A stretch of DNA of 64,000 nucleotides from Podospora comata (lineage: Eukaryota; Ascomycota; Sordariomycetes; Sordariales; Podosporaceae), in assembly GCA_017354895.1 (NCBI GenBank), contig CP071493.1, positions 7,130,001-7,194,000 on the forward strand, written 5' to 3'. Each line of letters starts with the position of its first letter. Within the stretch, counting starts at the first letter, position 1. A program made the position numbers and the translations under genes. Of the stretch, positions 53,501-63,237 are shown piece by piece. The notes beneath the pieces are model-generated. The model made no database searches and had not been told where the DNA came from. It saw only the letters and a list, made by a program, of their open reading frames with translations.

Positions 53501-53984
53501 GAGAAGTGTGGGTGATCGAAGGGCTGGATCTTCTTCCTCTCGCCAGCTGGGGTCTCGTCCTTGTAGGGGGGAAGGACAGGAGTCTCGGCCTTCTTCGCCT
53601 TGGGCTTCGGGGCTTCGGCAGGCTTGTCACCGGCTTGTTGCTGTTGCTTCAGCTTGGCGGCAGCTTGCTTCGCAGCGAATTTGGCAGCCTTTTCGGCTTT
53701 GGCCTTCTCCTTGGCCTCTTTGGGCATGTCAGAATATGATCAAGGAAACGACAATGGCGGCGCTCGGCGGATCCAGACTCACCATTTTTCTTTGGCGCAG
53801 GCGCATCGGGAGCGGCGGCTGGTGTGGTCGCCGGCGCGGGGGCTTGAGCAGCTTCGTCGGCCATTTTGGATAGTCGGTACGCTGAGGAGTGATAGGTTCG
53901 AGGTTCTGGACGGAAAGAAGCCAAGGATGCTTTGAGCAGCGAGTTCCGTGTCGAACTAACCAGTCGCCACGACGAGCTCAGCAT
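50566..53984 (-). CDS. VAS1: Valyl-tRNA synthetase, probably cytosolic and mitochondrial forms
   Basis: A class I synthetase that charges tRNA-Val. Exons are 53984-53783, 53717-51362 and 51304-50566, with introns of 65 and 57 nt. The long form is 1098 aa. The HIGH-type motif is in [20 protein letters not shown], the KMSKS loop is [10 protein letters not shown], and the editing domain shows [15 protein letters not shown]. The anticodon-binding domain and a C-terminal coiled coil ([20 protein letters not shown]) complete the family layout. Two in-frame starts stand out. ATG 53984 begins [20 protein letters not shown], a basic mitochondrial presequence. ATG 53864 begins [11 protein letters not shown], a typical cytosolic Ala/Pro/Lys extension. 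Yeast VAS1 makes both enzymes the same way, so dual targeting is likely. The first intron ends at an AAAG acceptor only about 10 nt after its CTGAC branch site. Confidence 0.93.
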
Positions 53985-55027
53985 CCAGGCTCAGCGGGGG
54001 GGTCAATTGAGTATTAAGAGGGGCGGCAGCGTGACTCTTAACGAGGGGCCTTTCATGTTGGGTTGGCTGCAGGCTCTTTTTCCATATGCAAAAAAAGGTG
54101 GGGTTCCGGCGAGGATTCAACGTTGAGTCAGTTGCAACTTGAACCATACCGTACAGAACCCTAACCCGTGTGTAGCTTGCTTCTCTGTTGCTTTCTGCCC
54201 ACTACTACCCCGCGCGACCTGCCCCAACTTTGTCTCCCAACACACAAGGCTGGCCGTCGAGTGATTCTGGAACAAATTGTAACATGGACCCCTTTTCTTT
54301 TTTTTCTTTTTTTTCCAACATGACCTCCTCAAGCGAAGTTCCAAATGCCCAAGCATTCAAGCTTCTCTTACCACAAGTTGAGAATCCCGTCCACCTGTGT
54401 GACTCCTTACTGATAAGTGCATAGCACAGCCCGTTGCTCCCCCCCGGATTACTCAAGCAATGAGTACTCTTGCTGACTCTTTTGTGAGGCTTGTAGATTG
54501 CATCCAACACAGAACTGTTGGAGATATGTAAGAAATTCGAGAATCAGAGGCACGTGCCGTCAAAAAGGCGACCATCAAGGACGGAATGGGGGGAATGCCT
54601 GCAAGACAGGTTGCCCCACGTACAATTCAGCAGCTGTTCCCGGTCCTATCCGCTGCGAGTGAGTCCACTTGACCCACGCCACTTTCCAGCTCTCCCTTAC
54701 CAAGACTGGCCGCTACCCTGTAACTCTAATGCTCTTATCGCTCATTGATTATCTCGTCATCTACAACAACATCAACCCGTGCTCAGCCTTCACACCCTTT
54801 CCCGCCCACCTCGGTCGCCTTGCCTTTTCCTCCTTAACGTGCTCCCTTGACGCCAGTGTTATTTCCCAGGGCTACAGCGGATGACTACCTAGGCGTGCCA
54901 CGACGCGACGGCTCAAGCCCGCCCGACCCAACGTCCCAACTGCAGCTTGTTTCTAAGCCCTACGCAAGTCCTGGTCAAGAACAGGCCAGACGCCTCCTTG
55001 CGGCTGCTTGCGCTGTGATAATCTACG
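53985..55027. promoter_or_regulatory. Divergent promoter, ValRS and RING-protein genes
   Basis: About 1 kb between outward-facing starts. No TATA box or repeat is notable. The small ORFs on both strands are not protein-like. Confidence 0.5.
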
Positions 55028-57587
55028 ATGCGACCTCCGCGGATCGCGATACTAGTTCTTTTCTTCTCCGCGTCGCTCTTCCTCGTGTGCAGGGCCATCA
55101 GTTCCCTCCGCCATCCCAACGCCGCCCCCGCCGTGACACCATTGACGACCCGGAAATCGTCATTCCGGAGCTTCTTCTCCTTCACTGCGCCGTTCTCGCT
55201 CTTCCCTCCCAATGCTGCTATAAGCCTGTTCGATGATAATAGTACCTTCTTTGCTGCGCGACCGGCTGCCTTTGGGCCCATCCTCCCTGTCGACGGCCTG
55301 AGCGGGCAACTATGGATAGGAAGTGGATTTGCTGAAGATCATCTCCAAGAGGGCGAGGTTGGGGGCGAGCTCGGCTGCAGCGATCTCCCGGGCTGGGAGG
55401 ATGGGAGACCTAAACTGTCGATCAAAACCACTGTACATGGGTCCGCAGCCTCAAAGTCAGGGCCCGCTGCACTGAACACCAAAAGTACAAAGCGTGATCC
55501 TTTGGGCGCAGGGATTCCAGCGGACGGAAAATCTTCAGAAAGGCGTCACGATGGGACCGACGACTACCTTCACCAGGAACTTGACCAGACTCGCAGCCCC
55601 TACAGCGAAGGCTCGGTGGTCTCAGTGTCAAGTCATGCCGATATCCAATCCATGCAGGAGACGGCAGAAATTACGGGCAAGATCACATTGCTGAGCAGAG
55701 GTGGTTGTGGGTTCCTGGAGAAAGTCAAGTGGGCGCAGCGCCGCGGTGCGATCGGGGTGATTGTTGGAGATAATGTGAAAGGGGGTCCGTTGATCCAGAT
55801 GTTTGCGAGGGGCAATGTCGATAATGTCACAATCCCCTCGATTTTCACATCGCAAACGACCGCCATGCTGCTGTCATCACTCGCGCAACCAGGCAGTTTC
55901 ATCGAGGATATTCTGGACGAGAACGGAAACCCGATCTTGAAAGTACAGCACTCCAGCATGCCTGGGGTCAATAAGCAAACCAAAGTGGCCGATACAGGTG
56001 CGGGCCATAGACCCAAATCTGGCCCTCACGCCCAGGGGGTTAAAACTGCGTCGTTCCAGGATGCCTCGGCCCCTGCGGTCAAGAAGTCACGCTCGACACG
56101 CAGGAGCTGGATCTCCCGTCTGTTCTCCTGGGGGGATAGTGGAAGCAAAGGGTCAGAGCAGAGCCGGCCGCCAAACAGTGGTCGTCTGAACTGGGTCGCA
56201 GCTGACGAGTGGAGCGACGAAAGCATCAGACTCCTCCAACCAAGTGCGGATAAGGGTAACAAGAATGGAGCGGGTGGTCGTGCGTCCTCTGAGGAGGACA
56301 AGTCGCCGGGTGATGGTTTTCAGATAGGTGTACAAGACTGGCGTGACCCCGATCTTGTTAGGTCTTCCGAGGAGGACGAGGAAGATCGGCCGGCGCCGGA
56401 AAACCAGTCCACCAACAAAGAGTCTAGTGGTTTGAGAGGTGGCAGTATCACACCAGGTAGTGGCGAGTATGTCCCTGGAGACTCACATGGCCATCGTTCT
56501 GGAAAGTCTGGTTCTTCCTCGGAAAGCTCCAGTGGGCTTATTTATAAGCTCTTCGGGGACGACGCTAAAGAGCAATCTGCCACAGAGGAGATCTCAAGAC
56601 CGTCGCCGGAAAGCTTGGGGAACAAAGACGACGGCAATGTGCGGGAAGGCTTGTGGGTGACGATCACTCCTGCCGGCAGTGCCAGTCCATTCTTTGACAC
56701 CCTGTTGGTCCTGGTGATCAGCCCCTTGATTACCCTCACGGTTGTGTATACGCTTCTTATCTTGCGAGCTAAGTACAGAAGGCGGAGATGGAGAGCACCC
56801 AAGGCTGTGGTCGATCGGTTGCCGGTACGGACATACCGTACAGTTGCGCCATCGCCCAGCCAATCATCCAGGACGCCGTCGCCCAACAGCTCCTCACCTA
56901 CAACACCCCTGTTGCAAGGAAATTCGAGATCGCGGCCCCGGTCTCGGACCACCACTGGCGTGCCTGAGCCTTCGGATCTTTTGAGGGCTGACAACGCTTT
57001 GCAGGCCGGGCGATCATCCTCACCAGACAACACCCGGGTGCATGGTGCCAGTCAATGGAAGAAGTACATGGGAAGACAGAGCGAATGTGTGATTTGTTTG
57101 GAGGAATACGTGGACGGCGTCAGCAAGGTCATGAGCTTGCCTTGTGGCCATGAGTTCCATGTGGACTGCATGTGAGTGGATCTAAAGTCACAAACTAGAC
57201 GACGTGTTTACTGATTTTTGTCACAGCACACCATGGCTCACCACCAGACGGAGAACTTGCCCGATATGCAAAAATGATATCGTCAAGTCTCTGGCTCGTG
57301 GTTCGCCATCAAGCCCACACTACGAGCCGTATCATGACGACAGCGAGTACACTCATCCTGAACCTTCCAGCTTCGTGAACTCCAACACTGGATCGTATTC
57401 CTCCAACCGCTTGTCAGACGTGGAGGAAGGAAGAGATGCTCTTGCGCGAGTACAGAGAGAGATACATGAGGTGAGATGGTATGACTTCATGGCGCACCTA
57501 CTAAGGGGCGAGCCCGGACAGGCATTTTTGAATCGGCACGAGAACCGGCGTTTTGCGGCCGACGACCGTGAAGAGAACCGACTGTAA
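55028..57587 (+). CDS. PA-TM-RING type E3 ubiquitin ligase
   Basis: 834 aa in two exons, 55028-57171 and 57227-57587. The 55-nt intron (GTGAGT...CACAG) is phase 2 and splits the RING domain. Order of parts: signal peptide MRPPRIAILVLFFSASLFLV; lumenal protease-associated domain around residues 205-290 (SRGGCGFLEKVKWAQRRGAI, GVIVGDN, VTIPSIFTSQTTAMLLSSL); a long disordered Ser/Glu/Gly-rich stretch; a membrane span FFDTLLVLVISPLITLTVVY at about 557-585 followed by basic RAKYRRRRWR; and a RING-H2 domain. The RING ligands are C687, C690, then C-G-H, E-F-H, V-D-C and finally C-P-I-C, the C3H2C3 pattern. The protein ends in an acidic, Ser-rich tail. Such proteins act in Golgi, endosome or vacuole membranes as ubiquitin ligases for membrane cargo. 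The substrate is unknown. Confidence 0.88.
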
Positions 57588-58519
57588 TACAACATGGTGA
57601 TAGTGGCATCCGTTGTTTTTCGAAGAGATTTCGCATTTTTGGCTGGCGCACTTGGGGTGGGAGGTCATTTTTATGGGCGTTGGGCAAGGGGCCGAACACC
57701 TGGGATTGTTCAAAACCGTCACTCGCTCTTTTACATACACAACTTTGATACCTCTTTTCGTTTTTGACCTGATAAATTTTATCTTTACTCTGATACGTAC
57801 TTGGAATGTACGAGGAGCCCAGGGAAGGGGGGGGTTTTTCATTGGAAGCGGCCAGTCACAGGATCCCATCAGACATGGCAGAGTGAACTCACTAGGATTA
57901 TACCCCCACAAGGCTTAGACACTTGGATAGCTGTAGCTTTCATTTCACAAAGAACTTTTTCTCTTCACTTCTACATCATATCTCCTCTGGCCTCTTTCGA
58001 TCTCCTGCGACATGGCTGGCGGCTGCTCAGGATGAATCTCGCTGTGCTATGAGACGATAAAATACAGGGACAGCTAAGACGGCTGAGGCAATAATTCTTA
58101 CGTTCAATAAACAAATATGAAGTGCACCAAAAAGATGAAGATCATCATGTTTTGCATAATGTGCTGATGTGTATTCTCTCCCAGGTAGATACTGAGTATG
58201 AAGTGGGCTTATCTTATCACAGCACACGCTCACCCACACTCCTTCCACAGCGCCCAACGCGTTCATTGCAACTTCTCACCTTCAACATCAGGTAAGTCAG
58301 CGAGCGCTTTCCATTTCTCCAGATTTTGACATGAAAAATGAGCTAACAATGGAACAGAGGAGAATTCTATCACTTCAAAACGTATCGGAAAGCTGGTAGT
58401 CCGTCGTCTTGTAGCAGACGGGAACAGATTGCATGGTCGAATCTCAAATCTCAGTTCACCCCGCCACAGCGCCCTCACTCACTGAGAGGATCAGGGGCCG
58501 TGCACAGCACAGCACACAA

Positions 58520-58605
58520 TATCAACATCAACATCAACGTCAACGTCAACGTCAACGTCAACGTCAACATCAACATCAACATCAACATCAACATCAACAT
58601 CAACA
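58520..58605. repeat. ATCAAC/GTCAAC hexamer array
   Basis: About 14 hexamers: ATCAAC, then GTCAAC four to five times, then ATCAAC again. It lies 104-189 bp before the APC5 ATG, probably in the 5' leader. It is in phase with the APC5 frame (six divides by three), so an upstream start would give a QHQHQH/QRQRQR tract. Confidence 0.9.
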
Positions 58606-58622
58606 CCACCCGCGTCAACCAA

Positions 58623-58651
58623 CCCCCAAACCCCAAACCCCAAACCCCAAG
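58623..58651. repeat. CCCCAAA short array
   Basis: Four units of CCCCAAA directly after the hexamer array, before the APC5 start. Confidence 0.85.
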
Positions 58652-58708
58652 CGTTCTGAACCTATCCAAACAACAACAACCCCCCTCGAGGGGCACACCA
58701 GACCCATC

Positions 58709-61228
58709 ATGGCCCGCTTCCTCACCCCGGCCAAAATCGGCCTCCTGGCCCTCATCGAGCTCTACGTCGAAGGCGTGGTCCCAAACGAAGGGATCATCCC
58801 AGTGATCAACTTCCTCGCCTCCAACCTCATCGACTGCGACCTCTCGACTGCCCAATCCCCCAACAACAACAGCAACAACAATAAGAATCTCACCCCTGCC
58901 GACCGCTGGAAAAAAGCCGAGTCCACCCTCCGGCTTGTAACCTCGATCAAAGATTTCGAGACGTTGCTCTCCCCGCTGGCGGCAGCGGATAAACTCCCCG
59001 GCCGTCGGCTCTGGGATCGGTTTTTGGAGAAGTTGTGGGGGCTAGACAGTTTGCACAAGCTGCATGAATTTTTTGCGGCGATACCGGGGTTGTTGCGCAG
59101 GACGAAGGAGGAGCTGAGGAGGTTGGGGCTGGAGGACGAGGAGGGGGAGTTGGGGGGGAGGACGAGGTTGGGGAGGAATAGTCCCTTTGGGGCGTTTGTC
59201 AGGAGGGCACATGTCGAGTTTGTGAGGTTGAAGTTTGAGAGGGTGATGGAGTTGTGGAGGGTTTTTGTGAGGTATCGGCAGCCGACGGCGGGGTACTGGG
59301 CGAGGAGGCATCCGCAGCATGGGGGGAGGTTAAGTTTTGATCAGGTTTTGACGGAGGGAGAAGGGGAGTGGGGACAGAAGGAGACGGGGGAGCTGGCGGT
59401 AGTGGCGTATGGGAGGATGTTGTTGCCAGCGGTTGGGCTGTTGGCAAGGGAGGAGGGGGGGATGGAAGGGGGGGAGACGTTGCCGGTGAGCAGCGATGAT
59501 GTGGAAGGATTGTTGGAGTTTCAGATCGAGCAGATACAGAGTGAGTTTGTTTCTCTGATGGGGGTGGAACGGGAGCATGACTGACACCATGTAGAGTATG
59601 GCAACAGGATACCGCCACAGATCAGAGACCGGTTCAGGAACTTCTTGAAGGGAAGTCATACGGTGCCGAGTTTATCGCACTACCTCAACTTCTCGGACGC
59701 CTGGCGGTCAGGGGACTTTCCGACATCTTTCGACTACCTTCATCGATATTTCGACTACACTATGCAGAACCGAGATCGACTGTTCTATCAGTACGCCCTG
59801 ATGAACCTCGCTATTGTTCAGTCCGACTTTGGCTGTCACAAGGAAGCCGTGGCAACTATGCTGGAGACAGTATCAACGGCTCGGGAGAACAGGGACACGA
59901 CATGTCTCAACTTTGCTCTAAACTGGTTCTTCCACTTCGGTAGGGCACACCCCCATCTTGTCAGAGAACTCGAAAACAACAGCATGCTTGGCAGCGGAAA
60001 GGAGACTCTCGCCTTCCTCCGAGTCAAGGCCAAAGAAACAGGCATGTGGATCCTCTGGAGTTCGGCCCTCCAGAGCGAAGCCAAGCTCTGCCTGGCCAAC
60101 GGCGAAAGTGTCGCCGTTGCCTTCGAGCACATGGTGCGATCCTCCCAACTGATCGTCGAGCGCAACATGAAGACCATGATGGGCGCCCAGATCTCGATGG
60201 CTATCGCCATGTGGGACCGCCTCGGGCTTTCCAGCATGGCCTCGATGGCATGCCAGGTCTTCCTCAGCTGCCACGCGAGAAACTCGGTCTTTGACGACGA
60301 GCTGAAGATCACCTGTCGTCTAGCCGGGCTTCTCGCCGGCAAGGGGAAATACGAAGAGGCGTTTGCTATGCTCGAGTCCCTTGATCAGAACTCGCTGCGG
60401 TCAGCGAGGCCAAATCAATACTGGCACCTCTACCGCGGCCTCTTGAAGCTTCGTCGGGACCTGCACAGGAACAACCTCCCTGCCGTCGACACCCTGCTGG
60501 CTCAGCTCCTCCAAACTGGCCCCGAGGACGCAGAACCGGACACCGTCTTCATCATCGACACCCTCCACATCGAGGCTCTGGTCCGCCACAGGGACTTTGA
60601 CGGCGCCTTTACCAAAATCGACAACATGATGGCCAACCTCGGAGAAAACAACCGCGACGTTGCCCTCCGCATTCGTCTCCTCATCGCCAAGGCCCACCTC
60701 TTTGGCGAGATCGACCGCCCAGAAAAGGGCTTCACAATAGCGATGCGGGCCACCTCGATGGCCTGGCGGGCGCTGAACATCCCGCTTCTGTGGCAGGCCG
60801 TCGGCGCTCTGGCCAACGTTTTGAACTCACTGTCGGAGTTCTCGGCTGCGGCGCAGCTGTTGCTTTCGGTGCTGCCGAGGGTGCTGGAGACCGATGTCTC
60901 GTTCACAGCGGGGACGTTGTATAACCTCTTGGCGGACGCGAGGATGGGGCAGGCGGGGCAGTTTTTTTGTACGGCTGTTTCGGACGAGTCGACGGAGCTG
61001 GAGAGGCAGAGGGGGAGGAGGAGGCAGAGGGAGATGATGATGAGGGCGCATGCTGCGCTGGAGAGCGCGTACAAGTATTTCGAGAGGGTGGAGGAGGTGG
61101 AGAAGCAGGCGGAGGTGCTGGCTAAGATGGCCACGGTGATGAGGGGGTTGGGGGATGAGGGGGTGAGCGAGGGGTATGCGGCCAGGTATTTGAGTTTAAG
61201 GAGGGAGGTGGAGAGGGTCAATGGATAG
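58709..61228 (+). CDS. APC5: Anaphase-promoting complex subunit 5
   Basis: APC5 is a TPR-containing scaffold subunit of the APC/C, the ubiquitin ligase that drives mitotic exit. Exon 1 is 58709-59540 and exon 2 is 59595-61228. The 54-nt intron (GTGAGT, branch CTGAC, acceptor GTAG) is phase 1. The protein is 821 aa. The N-terminus MARFLTPAKIGLLALIELYV and GIIPVINFLASNLIDCDL matches fungal APC5 N-terminal domains. After the junction KYGNRIPPQIRDRFRNFLKG comes the TPR part: SLSHYLNFSDAWRSGDFPTS, FDYLHRYFDYTMQNRDRLFY, YALMNLAIVQSDFGCHKEAV, and further helical pairs to the end. The region LEESAYKYFERVEEVEKQAE-like helices closes the protein. The ATG at 58709 is preferred to upstream in-frame positions because those would translate the hexamer array. 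Confidence 0.88.
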
Positions 61229-61697
61229 ACAGGGGATTGTGTGTGAAAATACTGAGAGGGAAGCGAGGCATGTCAGATAAACAATGAAGAACGAAATGTA
61301 TCATAGAGCTATGATCAGCCTAGACAGGGATATGCTAGTTTGGCCGCAAAAAGCTCTATCCTTGAGCTCAAGCTCAAGCTCAAGCCTACTCCCCTCATTG
61401 AATTGACTTTGTGGTGTTGACTCACGGGTAGATATGTTTGTTTGGATGAACTGGCGGGAAACAGAGAAGGTTGTGCATCCCCGAGACAGAGAAACTGATT
61501 TATTGACTTGACACTATGAGTAGGAAACAATGCATGTACCGTGTTCAGCTTTGCCAGGGTATGCTCCCTCTTCTTCTTCTTCTTCTTCTTCTTCGACTCC
61601 GCACTTCTATTGAATGGTCTGCCTTCGTCGTTCTCTACAATATACACCGGGGTTGACCTGTCCATATCTCCAGGTTACGTCGAGGTCAAGAGCACAT
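61229..61697. other. Convergent 3' region of APC5 and COX13
   Basis: 469 bp. It contains a short CTCAAG/AGCTCA repeat near 61365-61385 and a CTT microsatellite at 61570-61594. No gene is seen. Confidence 0.6.
61570..61594. repeat. CTT trinucleotide repeat
   Basis: About eight CTT units in the 3' flank of COX13. Confidence 0.9.
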
Positions 61698-62575
61698 TTA
61701 GGCCTCCTTGTCCTTATTGTGGTAGTTGACCTTGTCGTTCCAGCTGCGAGGATGTCATGTTAGCATTACAGGCTTGACTGGATGCCGTCATTGTTTATGG
61801 GTATACATACAACAGGGTCTAGAGGTACATGTTAGTAAGTCTGGTCTGGAGAAAAAGGGGGGTCAAAGGGGTGTCAAAGGGGGGGGTAAAACATACCTTG
61901 TCACCATCGCCCCACTGGTAGTTGCGGGTGCGGATGTTCTGGTAGGGGTACTCGACACGCTCCTCAAGAGGGGGCATGTGAGACCAGTGCTCCCAATGCT
62001 CGTTCCAGAGGTTGTAAGCGTTGAGGGAAGCGAGGATGAGGGCGGGAGGGACGGTGCTGCGGGCGGTTGTGTGGTTAGCTTGGTGGTACGTCATTGGCTG
62101 TTGTTTTGTTTCTCCTGATATTGTGATTTCATGCGCCCCCCGATCTCCAGCTCCCCGACCATGGCTCGCTCTGACTCCTCCTCGTCTTCCCGTTCGTTTC
62201 CACCAGTTGTTTCTGATATCTGGGAGCTGTTTCTGATATTCGGGAGCTGTTCCAACACCCTGAGGGCGACATGAAAACCACGCATTCGGTGGTGACAATA
62301 GAGGGGCTTCGGGAGAGTCATACTAGAGGGAGATCTTGCGCCAGAGCTCTGTTGAAACCTTGTTAGCTATCTCGGACCACCAATTGAGTTCCCGGGGGGT
62401 AGCCGAGGGTATCGCAGGAGGTACACTCACCGGTGGTGCCCTTGGCGTGCTCCTTGACGTGACGGCGCTCACGGACGAAGGCGTTCTCGCCGGCGTGCTC
62501 GGTGCTGGCAAGGCGGCGCTGGGCCTGGGTGCGCAGCTGGGCGGCGAACCGCATAACCTGGCGCTGGGCAATCAT
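61698..62575 (-). CDS. COX13: Cytochrome c oxidase subunit 6A (COX13)
   Basis: A small inner-membrane subunit of complex IV; 127 aa from five minus-strand exons: 62575-62431, 62348-62324, 62056-61897, 61818-61811 and 61743-61698. The presequence is MIAQRQVMRFAAQLRTQAQR. The mature part starts near STEHAGENAFVRERRHVKEH and continues GTTELWRKISLY. One membrane span, TVPPALILASLNAYNLW, leads into NEHWEHWSHMPPLEERVEYP and YQNIRTRNYQWGDGDK. The final exons add TLFWNDKVNYHNKDKEA. Exon 4 is only 8 nt (ACCCTGTT) but is needed: it supplies T-L and two bases of F in the conserved GDGDKTLFWND. Introns are 82, 267, 78 and 67 nt. The 267-nt intron 2 carries a small 20-bp tandem repeat. Splice joins all keep frame and give a full-length family member. 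Confidence 0.93.
62198..62252. repeat. 20-bp tandem repeat inside COX13 intron 2
   Basis: Two and a half units of GGGAGCTGTTTCTGATATCT-like sequence, nearly identical. It probably explains part of the unusual length of this intron. Confidence 0.75.
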
Positions 62576-63237
62576 GGTGAGTGGCTGGTGGGTTGGGTGC
62601 CGTTCAACGAAAGGGGGGGGGGGTGGGTTCGTGGTGGTTTTGTCAAAGATGAAGCAATTGACCCGCCTCTCGTTGCTGTTGGCCTGGGGTGAGGTCACAG
62701 TCCAATCAGCTCATTTTCGGCTGCTCCTCGGGTTTGTGGCGGTGGTCCGTGCTTTCCGGAGCTCTCTCTCGCTGGGGTGCCAAGACCGGTGACATAATTT
62801 CCACTTTGACATCTGAAAGCAGATCATGTGACCTCGCGCGTCCCTGGCGGGAAGAGCGCCCGTCGCCACGCCACGCCACGCCACGCCAGCCACGACTTTG
62901 GGGTGGCAGACCATCTTCAGCAGGTGTGAGTTGACGATTTCAAAGATACAGAGAGAGATGGGATGAACAGGTATCTTATCAATTAAAATTACCTCTAAAT
63001 CTCTTCATAGTGAAGGGAAAGCCCCTACCACCGCAGTCGTACCCCCCCCCTCCCCCCGAACTTCCTCTTTTGCTTCGCCTTGTTCAACTTCACCCCATCG
63101 ACCGGTGAATGCAACATCTCTGATTCCCCCACTGGGTTGTATCTCTGGCGCCCGTTCTCTCCGGTTCAAGTTCCCAGTCGTTACACCAAATAACCTAGAT
63201 CTTGGCGTTGGTGCATGCCAATCATCTGAGTGTCGAG
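62576..63237. promoter_or_regulatory. Divergent promoter, COX13 and APN2
   Basis: 662 bp between a respiratory gene (-) and a DNA-repair gene (+). A CCACG/CGCCA pentamer run lies at 62867-62889 and a C-rich run at 63043-63058. No TATA box is evident. Confidence 0.6.
62867..62889. repeat. CCACG pentamer repeat
   Basis: About five CCACG units midway in the COX13/APN2 divergent promoter. Confidence 0.85.

Larger units (their letters stand above)
57588..58708. other. Intergenic region upstream of APC5
   Basis: 1.1 kb between the RING gene and APC5, on the same strand. The ATCAAC array and CCCCAAA run near its right end are listed separately. The APC5 frame is open back to 58433 because the array has no stop codon. 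Confidence 0.55.

Noticed and set aside
58623-58651. CCCCAAA units as telomere-like repeat
   Set aside because: There are only four units, internal, next to another microsatellite; the fungal telomere repeat is CCCTAA.
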